Below are positions 45,471 through 54,260 of a DNA stretch of 64,000 bases, piece by piece. The position numbers and the translations under genes were made by a program. The stretch is from Calothrix sp. NIES-2098 (GTDB lineage Bacteria > Cyanobacteriota > Cyanobacteriia > Cyanobacteriales > Nostocaceae). The stretch covers positions 2,416,001-2,480,000 of the forward strand of contig AP018172.1 in NCBI GenBank assembly GCA_002368175.1, in the 5' to 3' direction. Below the pieces are notes generated by a model. That model did not search any database, was not told where the DNA came from, and worked only from the letters and a program-made list of their open reading frames with translations. How positions within the stretch are numbered: position 1 is the first letter of the stretch; every line of letters begins with the position of its first letter.

Positions 45471-47291
45471 ATGGCATTATTGCAACCAAGTCCATTTGGC
45501 AACCAGAAAAATACACGTACAGTTGGCAGAAGCTTTCAGCCAATATTTCTGATTATATTTACTCTCTTGATGACAAGTGCCATAGGTGCGCGTTTGGCAT
45601 ACTTGCAAATTGTGGAAGGTTCAAATCACCGCAAACGAGCCGAATCTAACCGTATTAGAATGATACCCAAACAACCAGAAAGGGGTAATATTTTTGACCG
45701 CAATGGCAAACTTTTAGCAAGTACTCGCTATCCTCGTTCTGTATATTTATGGCCAATGGCTCACACCAAACCTTCTTGGCCAGTTGTGGGGGCGCGTCTC
45801 TCCAAAATTCTTGATATTCCTCAAGCAGAAATTGAAAAGAAGCTAGAAGAAGCAGGTAGAAATTCTTCATCGCTGATCCGGATTGCGCGGGATCTCGATG
45901 AAGCCGAAATTACCGCGTTAAAGGAGTATCAAAGCGAACTAACAGATGTAGAAATTCATCTGGATGCGGTGCGTTATTATCCCCACGGAAAAGCAGTAGC
46001 CCATGTACTGGGTTATACTCGTGAGTTAACGGCGGAACAGTTAAAAGATAAGAAGCAAGATGGCTATCGCTTAGGAGACGTCATCGGTCAGATGGGGGTG
46101 GAAAAGGCTTATGAAAAATCGCTCAGAGGCGAATGGGGCGGTCAGCAGGTAGAAGTGGATGGTGCTGGTCGGCCGCTGCGGGTTTTGGGAGAAAAACAGG
46201 CAAAAGCAGGTAACGATTTACACTTGACTATAGATTTGGAGATGCAAAAGACAGCAGAAAAAGCTTTAGGCGATCGCAATGGTGCGATCGTGGCGATCGA
46301 TCCCAAAAACGGTGCTGTCTTAGCAATGGTGTCTCACCCTACCTTCGATCCCAATATTTTCTCGAAGCAGAAACTCACTCAAAAAGATTGGGAAAGCGTA
46401 CAAGGTGCAGAACATCCCTTGGTCAATCGTGCCCTCAGCGCCTTTCCCCCAGCTAGTACCTTTAAAATTGTCACCACAACAGCTGGTTTGGAATCAGGGA
46501 AATTTTCTCCCAACACAGTGCTACAAACCTATGGTTCCTTGAATATCGGCGGTACTACCTTTGGGGAGTGGAACCATGCAGGCTTTGGGCCTTTAGGTTT
46601 TGTCGGGGCATTACAGTGGAGTAGCGATACCTTCTTTTATCAAATTGGTAGGGCAGTCGGCGGCCCGACTTTAATTGAATGGACGCGTAAGTATGGATTT
46701 GGGGAAAAAACTGGTTTTGAGTTTGCTTCTGAAGAAACAAAAGGTCTAGTTCCCGATGAGACTTGGAAGCAGAAAGTGTGGAAGATGCCTTGGACTGTAG
46801 GCGACAGTATTAATATGTCAATCGGTCAAGGTGCTTTACAAACCACTCCCCTGCAAGTCGCGATTATGTTTGCCGTACCTGCTAATGGTGGTTATCGAGT
46901 CCAGCCGCATTTACTTAAAGACAATGAAGAGGCAAAAAATTGGCGTTCATCGTTAGATATGAAGCCAACAACTATTAAAGTGCTTCAAGAAGGACTGCGG
47001 AAGGTGGTAGCTGAAGGTACGGGTAAAGCTTTGAATCAACCAACAGTTCCCCCTGTAGCTGGTAAGAGTGGCACAGCCGAAGCTTGGAAACGTGGGGTAA
47101 AACAAAATCACGCTTGGTTTGGTGCTTATGCCCCAGCCGATAAGCCAGAGTTATTGATAGTAGCCTTTGCTGAACATTCCGGTGGCGGCGGTGGTAGCGT
47201 TGCTGCCCCGATAATTTTAGAAATTATGGAGGAATATTTCCAACGGAAGTATCCAGGGAAGTATCAAAAAGCAGCCAAAGCAAAAACTTAA
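45471..47291 (+). CDS. mrdA: Penicillin-binding protein 2, copy 2
   Basis: A 606-residue paralogue of the preceding gene, colinear over its whole length. The membrane anchor (IFLIIFTLLMTSAIGARLAYL), PPASTFKI active site, WSSDTFFYQ and KSGT motifs are intact. It differs mainly in the N-terminal 20 residues, the middle and the tail (no Gly/Asn-rich extension). A TGTATACAA segment precedes it as in copy 1. Both copies seem functional, so they may serve different cell types or growth phases, for example vegetative elongation against heterocyst or akinete wall. Confidence 0.92.
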   Translation: MALLQPSPFGNQKNTRTVGRSFQPIFLIIFTLLMTSAIGARLAYLQIVEGSNHRKRAESNRIRMIPKQPERGNIFDRNGKLLASTRYPRSVYLWPMAHTKPSWPVVGARLSKILDIPQAEIEKKLEEAGRNSSSLIRIARDLDEAEITALKEYQSELTDVEIHLDAVRYYPHGKAVAHVLGYTRELTAEQLKDKKQDGYRLGDVIGQMGVEKAYEKSLRGEWGGQQVEVDGAGRPLRVLGEKQAKAGNDLHLTIDLEMQKTAEKALGDRNGAIVAIDPKNGAVLAMVSHPTFDPNIFSKQKLTQKDWESVQGAEHPLVNRALSAFPPASTFKIVTTTAGLESGKFSPNTVLQTYGSLNIGGTTFGEWNHAGFGPLGFVGALQWSSDTFFYQIGRAVGGPTLIEWTRKYGFGEKTGFEFASEETKGLVPDETWKQKVWKMPWTVGDSINMSIGQGALQTTPLQVAIMFAVPANGGYRVQPHLLKDNEEAKNWRSSLDMKPTTIKVLQEGLRKVVAEGTGKALNQPTVPPVAGKSGTAEAWKRGVKQNHAWFGAYAPADKPELLIVAFAEHSGGGGGSVAAPIILEIMEEYFQRKYPGKYQKAAKAKT

Positions 47292-47411
47292 AATTTGTAG
47301 TGGTTTTTAGTAGATTCCTAGATAAATTGTGCATAGCCAAATCTGTACCACATATAAAGATGTATGATGATGGTCTGAGTTTGTAACAAATTGATAACAG
47401 AGCAGTCAGGA

Positions 47412-48464
47412 ATGGATTATCGCGATGCTGGGGTTGATGTTGAGGCTGGTCGAGCCTTTGTAGATCGAATTCGCAATTTGGTTCACAGCACCTTTAGGCC
47501 GGAAGTCATTGGTGGACTCGGTGGCTTTGGTGGGTGCTTTCAGCTTCCAGGAGGTTATCGGGAACCGGTATTAGTTTCCGGGACAGATGGCGTAGGTACA
47601 AAGCTCAAAATTGCTCAAGTTCTTAACCGCCATGACACCGTAGGTATTGATTTGGTAGCGATGTGTGTCAATGATGTGTTGACATCTGGAGCAGAACCGT
47701 TGTTTTTCTTAGATTATTTGGCAACAGGTAAGCTAGAGAAAGAGCAATTAACCGAGGTGGTTGCGGGTATAGCTTCTGGATGTAAACAAGCTGGTTGTGC
47801 TTTGCTAGGAGGAGAAACAGCAGAAATGCCTGGTTTCTACCAAGTGGGTGAGTATGACTTAGCTGGATTTTGTGTGGGAATTGTCGAAAAAAGCCAAATG
47901 TTAGATGGTTCCCAAGTACAAATAGGAGATGTAGCGATCGCGCTTGCGAGTGCTGGTATCCACAGTAATGGCTTAAGTTTAGTACGAAAGATTGTCAGCG
48001 ATGGCGGATTTTCTTGGAGCGATGCCTGGCGGCAAGTTGCTCCGCACCTACGCCCAGAATTATTAGGTGGCGAAACTATTGGCGAAACCTTCCTAAAACC
48101 TACGCGTATTTACGTCAAACCTGTGTTAGCTGCACGTCAAGCAGGTTTAGAAATTCACGGTATGGCACATATAACAGGTGGTGGTTTACCAGAAAATTTA
48201 CCCAGATGCTTAGGAACAGGTCAAGCAATTAAAATTGATCCCAACAGTTGGGCGATCCCGCCTGTATTTCAGTGGTTGGCTGAAGCTGGAGGAGTAAGTA
48301 AAGAAGCAATGTACAACACCTTCAATATGGGTATTGGCTTTGTGCTATTGGTTCCACCCCAGCAAGTAGAACAAGCAATTAGCTACTTTCAATCACATGA
48401 TATTGCAGCTTTTGCGATCGGTGAAGTAATTTCTGGTTCTAATTCACTAGTAGGATTGCTGTAA
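47412..48464 (+). CDS. purM: Phosphoribosylformylglycinamidine cyclo-ligase PurM
   Basis: 350 residues from ATG 47412 (MDYRDAGVDVEAGRAFVDRI), the usual PurM start; an in-frame TTG seven codons upstream is less likely. The enzyme closes the imidazole ring (AIR synthesis) in purine biosynthesis using ATP. Motifs: VSGTDGVGTKLKIA, GIDLVAMCVNDVLTSGAEPLFFLDY, LLGGETAEMPGFY and the C-terminal HITGGGLPENLPR. Length is normal. It stands alone downstream of the PBP2 pair. Confidence 0.96.
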   Translation: MDYRDAGVDVEAGRAFVDRIRNLVHSTFRPEVIGGLGGFGGCFQLPGGYREPVLVSGTDGVGTKLKIAQVLNRHDTVGIDLVAMCVNDVLTSGAEPLFFLDYLATGKLEKEQLTEVVAGIASGCKQAGCALLGGETAEMPGFYQVGEYDLAGFCVGIVEKSQMLDGSQVQIGDVAIALASAGIHSNGLSLVRKIVSDGGFSWSDAWRQVAPHLRPELLGGETIGETFLKPTRIYVKPVLAARQAGLEIHGMAHITGGGLPENLPRCLGTGQAIKIDPNSWAIPPVFQWLAEAGGVSKEAMYNTFNMGIGFVLLVPPQQVEQAISYFQSHDIAAFAIGEVISGSNSLVGLL

Positions 48465-48783
48465 TTAATGAAGCAATTACTATAAGTAAATAAACAATAT
48501 TGAAGTTTGGTATGGGGAAGCACTCTATCAAGCTTAGTATCTCTATTAGGCTGCAACGGGATTTTGGCAGTATTTGTTACCTATTCTGATTATTGCAATT
48601 GAAAATACTCATCGCCGTCAGCGTTGAGATTTGCTAACGTAGTCTTAACATATTGAAAAATTTGCGGTCGAATTCGAGAAAATACCTACCAGCACTAGTT
48701 TACTGTGTTGGTGGTTTGTTATCTGGAAATGTGTAGTGTTTTGGTTTATTTAGAACAATGTAATTTTTATCTCAGAGGGGGTT
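48465..48783. other. Spacer between purM and the PHP gene
   Basis: About 320 bp with no ORF, hairpin or repeat that I could support. A strong Shine-Dalgarno-like GAGGGGG lies just before the PHP start at 48784. Confidence 0.3.
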
Positions 48784-49470
48784 ATGGTTGTAAATTTTGC
48801 TCGAACTTCAGCTTCTACGGAAATTTTAAAACAAGTATTCCAGAATATTGATGCCCAAAGTTGCCCGACATTATTTAACTTTCATATGCACACTGTCCAG
48901 TCTGATGGCAGATTGCAACCACATACCTTAATGGAACAAGCGATCGCCATTGGACTACAAGGACTGGCAATCACCGACCATCATACTATTGGTGGTTATC
49001 AAGCGGCAAAAGCTTGGTTAGAAGACTGGAGGTGGAATCATCCTGAAGCAGCGATTCCCCACTTGTGGAGTGGCGTGGAAATTAATGCCAATCTTTTGGA
49101 TATTGAAGTGCATATTTTGGCTTACTCTTTCCAGCCAGAACATAAGAGCATGAAACCGTATTTGCAAAGAAAAGCGACTACAGGTAAAGAATATCAAGCA
49201 CATAATGTAATTGCTGCAATTCATGAAGCTGGAGGATTAGCTGTACTCGCTCATCCGGCGCGTTACAGGCGATCGCACTTAGAGTTAATTCCCGCTGCTG
49301 CTGAAAAGGGAATCGATGGTGTAGAAACCTTCTACGCTTACAACAACCCCAACCCTTGGAAACCTAGTACTTTAGAGTCAGAACAAATACAACATTTAGC
49401 TGCTGAATATCGGCTTTTCAATACTTGTGGTACTGATACACACGGTTTGAGCATACTCCAGCGTTTGTAA
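48784..49470 (+). CDS. PHP-domain phosphoesterase
   Basis: A 228-residue polymerase-and-histidinol-phosphatase-type hydrolase. The metal-binding motifs are FNFHMHTVQSDGRL (first HxH), AITDHHTIGGY, HILAYSF, VLAHPARYRR and TCGTDTHGL at the end. The family includes nucleotide and phosphosugar phosphatases (for example 3',5'-nucleoside bisphosphate phosphatase). The substrate cannot be told from sequence alone. Confidence 0.85.
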   Translation: MVVNFARTSASTEILKQVFQNIDAQSCPTLFNFHMHTVQSDGRLQPHTLMEQAIAIGLQGLAITDHHTIGGYQAAKAWLEDWRWNHPEAAIPHLWSGVEINANLLDIEVHILAYSFQPEHKSMKPYLQRKATTGKEYQAHNVIAAIHEAGGLAVLAHPARYRRSHLELIPAAAEKGIDGVETFYAYNNPNPWKPSTLESEQIQHLAAEYRLFNTCGTDTHGLSILQRL

Positions 49471-49493
49471 TCATGCGTCTACACAACTCGAAA

Positions 49494-49525
49494 CTCCTGG
49501 TTTAACTAGCCAGGGGATTTTACTA
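49494..49525 (+). terminator. Terminator-like hairpin after the PHP gene
   Basis: Stem CCTGG/CCAGG with a 9-base loop, then GGATTTTACTATATTT. It begins 24 bases after the PHP stop and also marks the boundary with the minus-strand HerA cassette. Confidence 0.5.
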
Positions 49526-49549
49526 TATTTAGATGAGACTGGAATAGTG

Positions 49550-49831
49550 CTAAGAATCAGGATTAGGCGAGCCTGAAGCTGTTTGTTCGTTTTCTGCGAT
49601 CGCACTCTTATCGAACTCTTCTTCGCGGCGTTTTTTTTCATCCTCTTGAGATGTTTGATGTGAACTACTAACTAAGTCTTCGGCACTTTGGAAACCTAAC
49701 ATTTCTACATTAGATTTATATAAATATTTTTGTGATAATAATAGCTGTGAGTTACTAATATCATCTATTGGAATAGGAGCAGATGGTATCAATCCCCCAA
49801 TTAAACTTGGAGCAGTGACAATAATAGTCAC
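49550..49831 (-). CDS. Small acidic hypothetical protein at the end of the HerA cassette
   Basis: 93 residues from a GTG start at 49831. The C-terminal half is hydrophilic and charged (SQEDEKKRREEEFDKSAIA), the N-terminal part mildly hydrophobic (IIVTAPSLIGGLIPSAPIP). No motif recognised. It lies 80 bp after the coiled-coil gene on the same strand. The frame stays open without an ATG for about 27 codons upstream, so start and even existence are uncertain. Confidence 0.4.
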   Translation of the reverse strand: MTIIVTAPSLIGGLIPSAPIPIDDISNSQLLLSQKYLYKSNVEMLGFQSAEDLVSSSHQTSQEDEKKRREEEFDKSAIAENEQTASGSPNPDS

Positions 49832-49911
49832 GAAGGCTTCTATTTTTTCTATAAGGCCACATCCGCGTCTAGTTTCTAAGCCGTAACAACTAGACCCCGA
49901 TGAACATGACC

Positions 49912-50466
49912 CTAGCGAAAAATCCCCTTAATTGTTGACCACAGACTTTTGAGCAAACTAGAATCACCGCCACGCATCAAGTCACCGATAATTTCTAACC
50001 CTTTACCGAGCAAATTACCAATTTCTTTAGCAATAGGTATTTCAATATTCAAGTTAATGATAGTTTGATTTAAATCCCCCTTAATTAAAGTTACTTGATT
50101 AGAGTCTCCCTTAAGTTCCTGCTGTAACTGCTGAACATCATCACGGTTTTTCTCCATCCTCTCTACACCTTCTATTACTGTTTTATGAAGTTGTTTCATC
50201 TCGTGCTGGATGGGTTTAAGTTGCTCTTGACCTTCTTTTATTGCTTCTTTTTCAGTATTGATTACTTCCTGCAATTTGGCTTCTAATCTCTGTTGTTGAC
50301 CTGTGTAAAGTCCGCTACGACGCTTGAGGCGTTCTAGCTTCGCCATTAGATTTTCTTTATTTTCTTGATGTTCAGTCAGTTCACCACCGATTTTTTCAGC
50401 TTGGTCTCTGAGGTTTTCAGCTTTTTGTTCTAACTGTTCACGATTTTCAAATTGTGTATCTGCCAT
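49912..50466 (-). CDS. Coiled-coil protein of the HerA cassette
   Basis: 184 residues. Residues 5-120 are a long, highly charged coiled coil (EQLEQKAENLRDQAEKIGGE, LERLKRRSGLYTGQQQRLEA). A short beta-like segment (NQVTLIKGDLNQTIINLNIE) follows, then an amphipathic C-terminus (AKEIGNLLGKGLEIIGDLM, SLLKSLWSTIKGIFR) that could touch a membrane. No enzymatic motif. It is 25 bp downstream of the 129-residue helical gene and is probably co-transcribed with the HerA-like ATPase. Confidence 0.7.
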   Translation of the reverse strand: MADTQFENREQLEQKAENLRDQAEKIGGELTEHQENKENLMAKLERLKRRSGLYTGQQQRLEAKLQEVINTEKEAIKEGQEQLKPIQHEMKQLHKTVIEGVERMEKNRDDVQQLQQELKGDSNQVTLIKGDLNQTIINLNIEIPIAKEIGNLLGKGLEIIGDLMRGGDSSLLKSLWSTIKGIFR

Positions 50467-50491
50467 AGTTTATTGATGCTTACGAATATTA

Positions 50492-50881
50492 TCATAATAA
50501 TCCACCAGCTAAATTCTTTAAAGATTCTTCTATTTCAGATATAGCTATTTTATTTAAAAACTGTCTCATGACTTCAGTATTATGCTTGAGATTCTCTAAC
50601 TCTGTCAATTCAGGAGAATCAGCAAATAACAGATGCGCAGACTCGATAGCAGTATTTAAGTTAAATAATTGCTCATCCAGTTTAGCTTGATCGCGTTTCA
50701 TCGCGGCTATAATAGCCAATGGCGATTCATCAGGATCATCCATTAGTTCATCTAGTAGATAAGGGAATATTGCCAAATCTTTCTGCAACTTAATCATGTC
50801 GTTCGCAGACTCATTTAACCGAATTATTTCTTGAGAAATTGTCTGCCATGTTTCTAATAAATTTTTAACTATTACATCCAT
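50492..50881 (-). CDS. Small helical protein of the HerA cassette
   Basis: 129 residues, almost entirely helical by pattern (VKNLLETWQTISQEIIRLNE, MIKLQKDLAIFPYLLDELMD, TELENLKHNTEVMRQFLN). No recognised domain. It starts 6 bp after the HerA-like stop codon, so it is almost certainly translated from the same message and is a likely partner or regulator of the ATPase. Confidence 0.75.
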   Translation of the reverse strand: MDVIVKNLLETWQTISQEIIRLNESANDMIKLQKDLAIFPYLLDELMDDPDESPLAIIAAMKRDQAKLDEQLFNLNTAIESAHLLFADSPELTELENLKHNTEVMRQFLNKIAISEIEESLKNLAGGLL

Positions 50882-50887
50882 ATTTAT

Positions 50888-53800
50888 TTAAATCTCTTGT
50901 ATGTTATGAATGATTTTCGCTTTTTTCACAAGTTCTAGAACTGTCTCTAAAGTTAGTTCAATTTGCTCTCGATAACGAGATGCTTCTTTTCTAATTCTCT
51001 TGAACTTGTCTTTTAATCGGCTATCTCGGTTTTGTATAGCTTTGTACTGAACTTCTATTTCTTGCCATTGCAGCAACAGCTTACTATTAGCGTCATAATT
51101 GAGAGTTTTATCTAACTGCTTTACACGAGAGCGCAAATTTTCTAATTCCCTTTGCCAACGCGACCATTGCTGCTCGTACTGACTACGACCTAAATTATTA
51201 TAGTTAGTTTCAATGTCTTGTAATTTTTGTTCAAATCCGCTAAAATTTTTTCTTATTTTAATTTGTAATTTCACAAGATTTATCAAATCATTTTCAGGAG
51301 CAACAGTGAGTTTTTTAAATTGATTTAAATAATCTAAAGATATAATTTTTTCAAAAATATCATCATAATTATCTCCATTTTTATTGTCATAACTAAATTT
51401 CAGCACTCCCGCTAAATTATTAAATGTTTCTTCGATGAGTTGTATCAGGTTAACTTCTAATTCTCCTTGTTGTTGATCAACTTTTTTAAATGCATCTTGT
51501 AATTTTTTCAAACTTTGCTGGTAATCATGACAAATACGGATATGTTCATTGGCATCGCTAATGAGCAGTATTTTTTGACTATAACGATACCAATCTGAGG
51601 ATTGAATTAAAGAGGTAATTTGCTCATTGGTGATCGAACTTTCTACCCTTAATTTCACCTTAGCACTGTTTTCATAAGGAATTTTTACAGGATGGGGACG
51701 ATACCACCCTTCCATATATAAGAAAGATTCACCAGGTTTAAGACGGGCAATTTCTTCTATTTGAGATTGGTCTAAAAGCATCGCTTGTCCGATATCTTTG
51801 CGGTCATCAGCAGAGACTAATCTGTGAGCAATTTTGACATTGGTATTCTTCACAACTTCTGCTGCTACTGCTGTGGGTAACTGGTCGGAGATAATAATTC
51901 CTTCCCTTAATGCACGCATTTCTGCTAACATCCGCGTCACGTAATTTGCTGCTTCTTGCTTGGTATTTGCTTCTTCTGCTGATGAAGATCCAAGATTTTT
52001 TCCTACTAAATTATGTGCTTCTTCCAGTAATATGATATGTTCGGGAAGACCAGCTTTTTCAATACGCTGACGTTTGATATATTCACGAATTTTAGTTAAT
52101 AAAAATAACGTCATCAAATTGGCTTGCTCTTGGTTGAGATAGTCCAATTCCAAAATTGTCGGATATTTTAATAAATCAGAAATTTTTGGACTACTCTTTT
52201 GGGTATTCAACATTGCCCCTACACCTCGACGTAGCAAACTGCCAATCCGAACTTCTAGGGCAGTTTTGAGGTTAGATTTTACTTCACCAGCATAATCTTT
52301 AGTTTCAAACAAAGCAGCGATTTTGTTGTACAAATCTCGCATTGTGGGAATCTGCAAATTTTCTGGCGTTCCTTGTTCGCTTCCAGTCCATCCTCGGTCA
52401 TAATAAATTTCTTCCAATGCTTCCGAAAGTAAAGCTGGTAAGGGGCAAGAAAGAGGTAATGCACTACGAAATGAAGCTTCTAAATTAGAAATATGTTCAT
52501 AAAATTGCACTTCATCGGAAACTTCAAAGGGATTAAACCGGAAGGGAGAAATCAAATCGTTGCCTAAAGTATAAACCCGCAATTGTTTAGTGAGAGTTTT
52601 TAAAGACGAGATTAATTTTGCCTCTGTTGGAGTGAATCGACTAATATCAGGATTAATAGCTAAAAGTGAACGGTATTCAGTTTTCGCAGGTTCAAAAACT
52701 AAAAACGGGATTCCGTGATTCCACAACTGAGTTAGTAAGTTAAATGCTGTTGTCGTCTTACCGCTACCAGGAACCCCGCAAATAAAAGTGTGTTTATTCA
52801 GTTGTTCTAGTTCAATTTGAATTGTGTATTCTTCGTGGGTAATTTCGTAGCCACCAAAATCAATCCATTGCTTGTTATTATCCAAGCTAGAGATGTCATT
52901 TTCCTGACTAATTCCTGGTACAGGTGCATCATTGGGAACAACGATGCGAAACAAACCGCTGATTTCATTGAGAGTAGCGTAGCGGTGCAATGGCTTTAAA
53001 TCTGCAACTCGCACACCGCCTTTACCAGTGATAGAATCTCCACCAAATTCTGCTTCTCCCAGTCCTTTGTCCCATTCTTCCCAGTGGGTAGCTGTGGAAA
53101 GTTGTCCCGTCTGGGTTGCATTGAGACTTTCTGTAAATGTAGGATGATTGGCAGTCAAAATAATGGTGCGATAGCGACTCTTTTTTGTACCACTTAGCAT
53201 TAAAGTTCCTAAAACACTGCGAACTGCTAGTTCATCTTTGCCGAGAACTTTGATGCTATAGCGATAGAGGCTTTCTGTAAGATAAGAAGACTGATATTTA
53301 TCGTAGATGCGAGAAACTAACTGAGCATTTCTGTCTCCTTCTCTGGAAAGACTTAAGCTAGAACCACTGCTAGCTTGTCTGAGTTGGGATAACATTTGAT
53401 CTAGGGCGTTAATCCAACTAGATTTTTCTTGCAGAGATGTGGTATCTGGTTGTAGGGTGATTTCCAACATCAGGGGACTATTGAAGCGAGAAATCGCCTG
53501 ACATACGACCAACATATCATTAGTTTCATCTGCTTCTAATTGCAGTGGCACATAATAATTTTGCAATCCCTTTTTTTTGAGGGATTCTAAGGAATCTTTA
53601 GGGCGAGTGCTAATTATTTCTTCATATTTTATTGCTTCGCCAATATGTGTTACCCAGTTCAGGTTTTGCAGTTGAGCAACTTGTTCTGATGGTTTGATTT
53701 GATAAAACTGGCTAAGAAATCCTTGAGTAATAATTTTTTCAATATCTTCGCTAGTGCGTGTATCACTGGTGAGTGTATTTGTATGTGATTGACTAACTAA

Positions 53801-54022
53801 CAGATAAATTCCTAATCGTTTATCAAAGGGTAAACCTGGTGCGTAGCGGTAACGAAGGGAAAAGGTCAGGTTGTAAACTCTGCCGATGTCACTTAGTAAG
53901 AGTAGAAAATCCTTCTGGCTACTGATGGCTTTTTGGCGAACTCCTTGACCATGAAGTGACACATATTTTTGGGATTTGAGGTCGGGTATTTGGGGGATTT
54001 GAAATATGAATAATGACATCAT
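50888..54022 (-). CDS. HerA/VirB4-like ATPase with C-terminal coiled coil
   Basis: 1044 residues. Residues 1-395 form an unrecognised beta-rich N-terminal region (possibly HAS-barrel-like, QIELEQLNKHTFICG just before the core). The ATPase core has Walker A GVPGSGKTT (416-424), then FEPAKTEYRSLL typical of HerA/VirB4-type DUF87 proteins, Walker B IILLEEAHNLVG (E667-E668), REGIIISDQLPTAVAAEVVK and KIAHRLVSADDRKDIG. From about 840 to the end it is coiled coil. HerA proteins are hexameric DNA translocases that work with nucleases in repair or phage defence. No nuclease is fused; the partners appear to be the small coiled-coil genes. Confidence 0.88.
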   Translation of the reverse strand: MMSLFIFQIPQIPDLKSQKYVSLHGQGVRQKAISSQKDFLLLLSDIGRVYNLTFSLRYRYAPGLPFDKRLGIYLLVSQSHTNTLTSDTRTSEDIEKIITQGFLSQFYQIKPSEQVAQLQNLNWVTHIGEAIKYEEIISTRPKDSLESLKKKGLQNYYVPLQLEADETNDMLVVCQAISRFNSPLMLEITLQPDTTSLQEKSSWINALDQMLSQLRQASSGSSLSLSREGDRNAQLVSRIYDKYQSSYLTESLYRYSIKVLGKDELAVRSVLGTLMLSGTKKSRYRTIILTANHPTFTESLNATQTGQLSTATHWEEWDKGLGEAEFGGDSITGKGGVRVADLKPLHRYATLNEISGLFRIVVPNDAPVPGISQENDISSLDNNKQWIDFGGYEITHEEYTIQIELEQLNKHTFICGVPGSGKTTTAFNLLTQLWNHGIPFLVFEPAKTEYRSLLAINPDISRFTPTEAKLISSLKTLTKQLRVYTLGNDLISPFRFNPFEVSDEVQFYEHISNLEASFRSALPLSCPLPALLSEALEEIYYDRGWTGSEQGTPENLQIPTMRDLYNKIAALFETKDYAGEVKSNLKTALEVRIGSLLRRGVGAMLNTQKSSPKISDLLKYPTILELDYLNQEQANLMTLFLLTKIREYIKRQRIEKAGLPEHIILLEEAHNLVGKNLGSSSAEEANTKQEAANYVTRMLAEMRALREGIIISDQLPTAVAAEVVKNTNVKIAHRLVSADDRKDIGQAMLLDQSQIEEIARLKPGESFLYMEGWYRPHPVKIPYENSAKVKLRVESSITNEQITSLIQSSDWYRYSQKILLISDANEHIRICHDYQQSLKKLQDAFKKVDQQQGELEVNLIQLIEETFNNLAGVLKFSYDNKNGDNYDDIFEKIISLDYLNQFKKLTVAPENDLINLVKLQIKIRKNFSGFEQKLQDIETNYNNLGRSQYEQQWSRWQRELENLRSRVKQLDKTLNYDANSKLLLQWQEIEVQYKAIQNRDSRLKDKFKRIRKEASRYREQIELTLETVLELVKKAKIIHNIQEI

Positions 54023-54260
54023 TTTATATATTTAACAATAATATTTTTTATAATGCTAAACTCACTTTTAAAAAATTATTATATGAAGATAAAAATTCTA
54101 ATTTTAATTTAGATAAAGTTATCAAAATATATGATTATGCACACTTCATCTTATTTAAATGATTATATATATTATTGTAAATTGATGTCAAATAAATTCA
54201 TTTTAATTACTAATTTTCGCAACCAGTAATTTAACCTAATTAGAGTAGGTATAAAATAAT
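54023..54260. other. AT-rich spacer, probable promoter region of the HerA operon
   Basis: About 240 bp, very AT-rich, between the HEAT/membrane gene and the HerA-like gene. No ORF. It probably carries a separate promoter for the HerA operon, but I cannot point to one with confidence. Confidence 0.35.
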
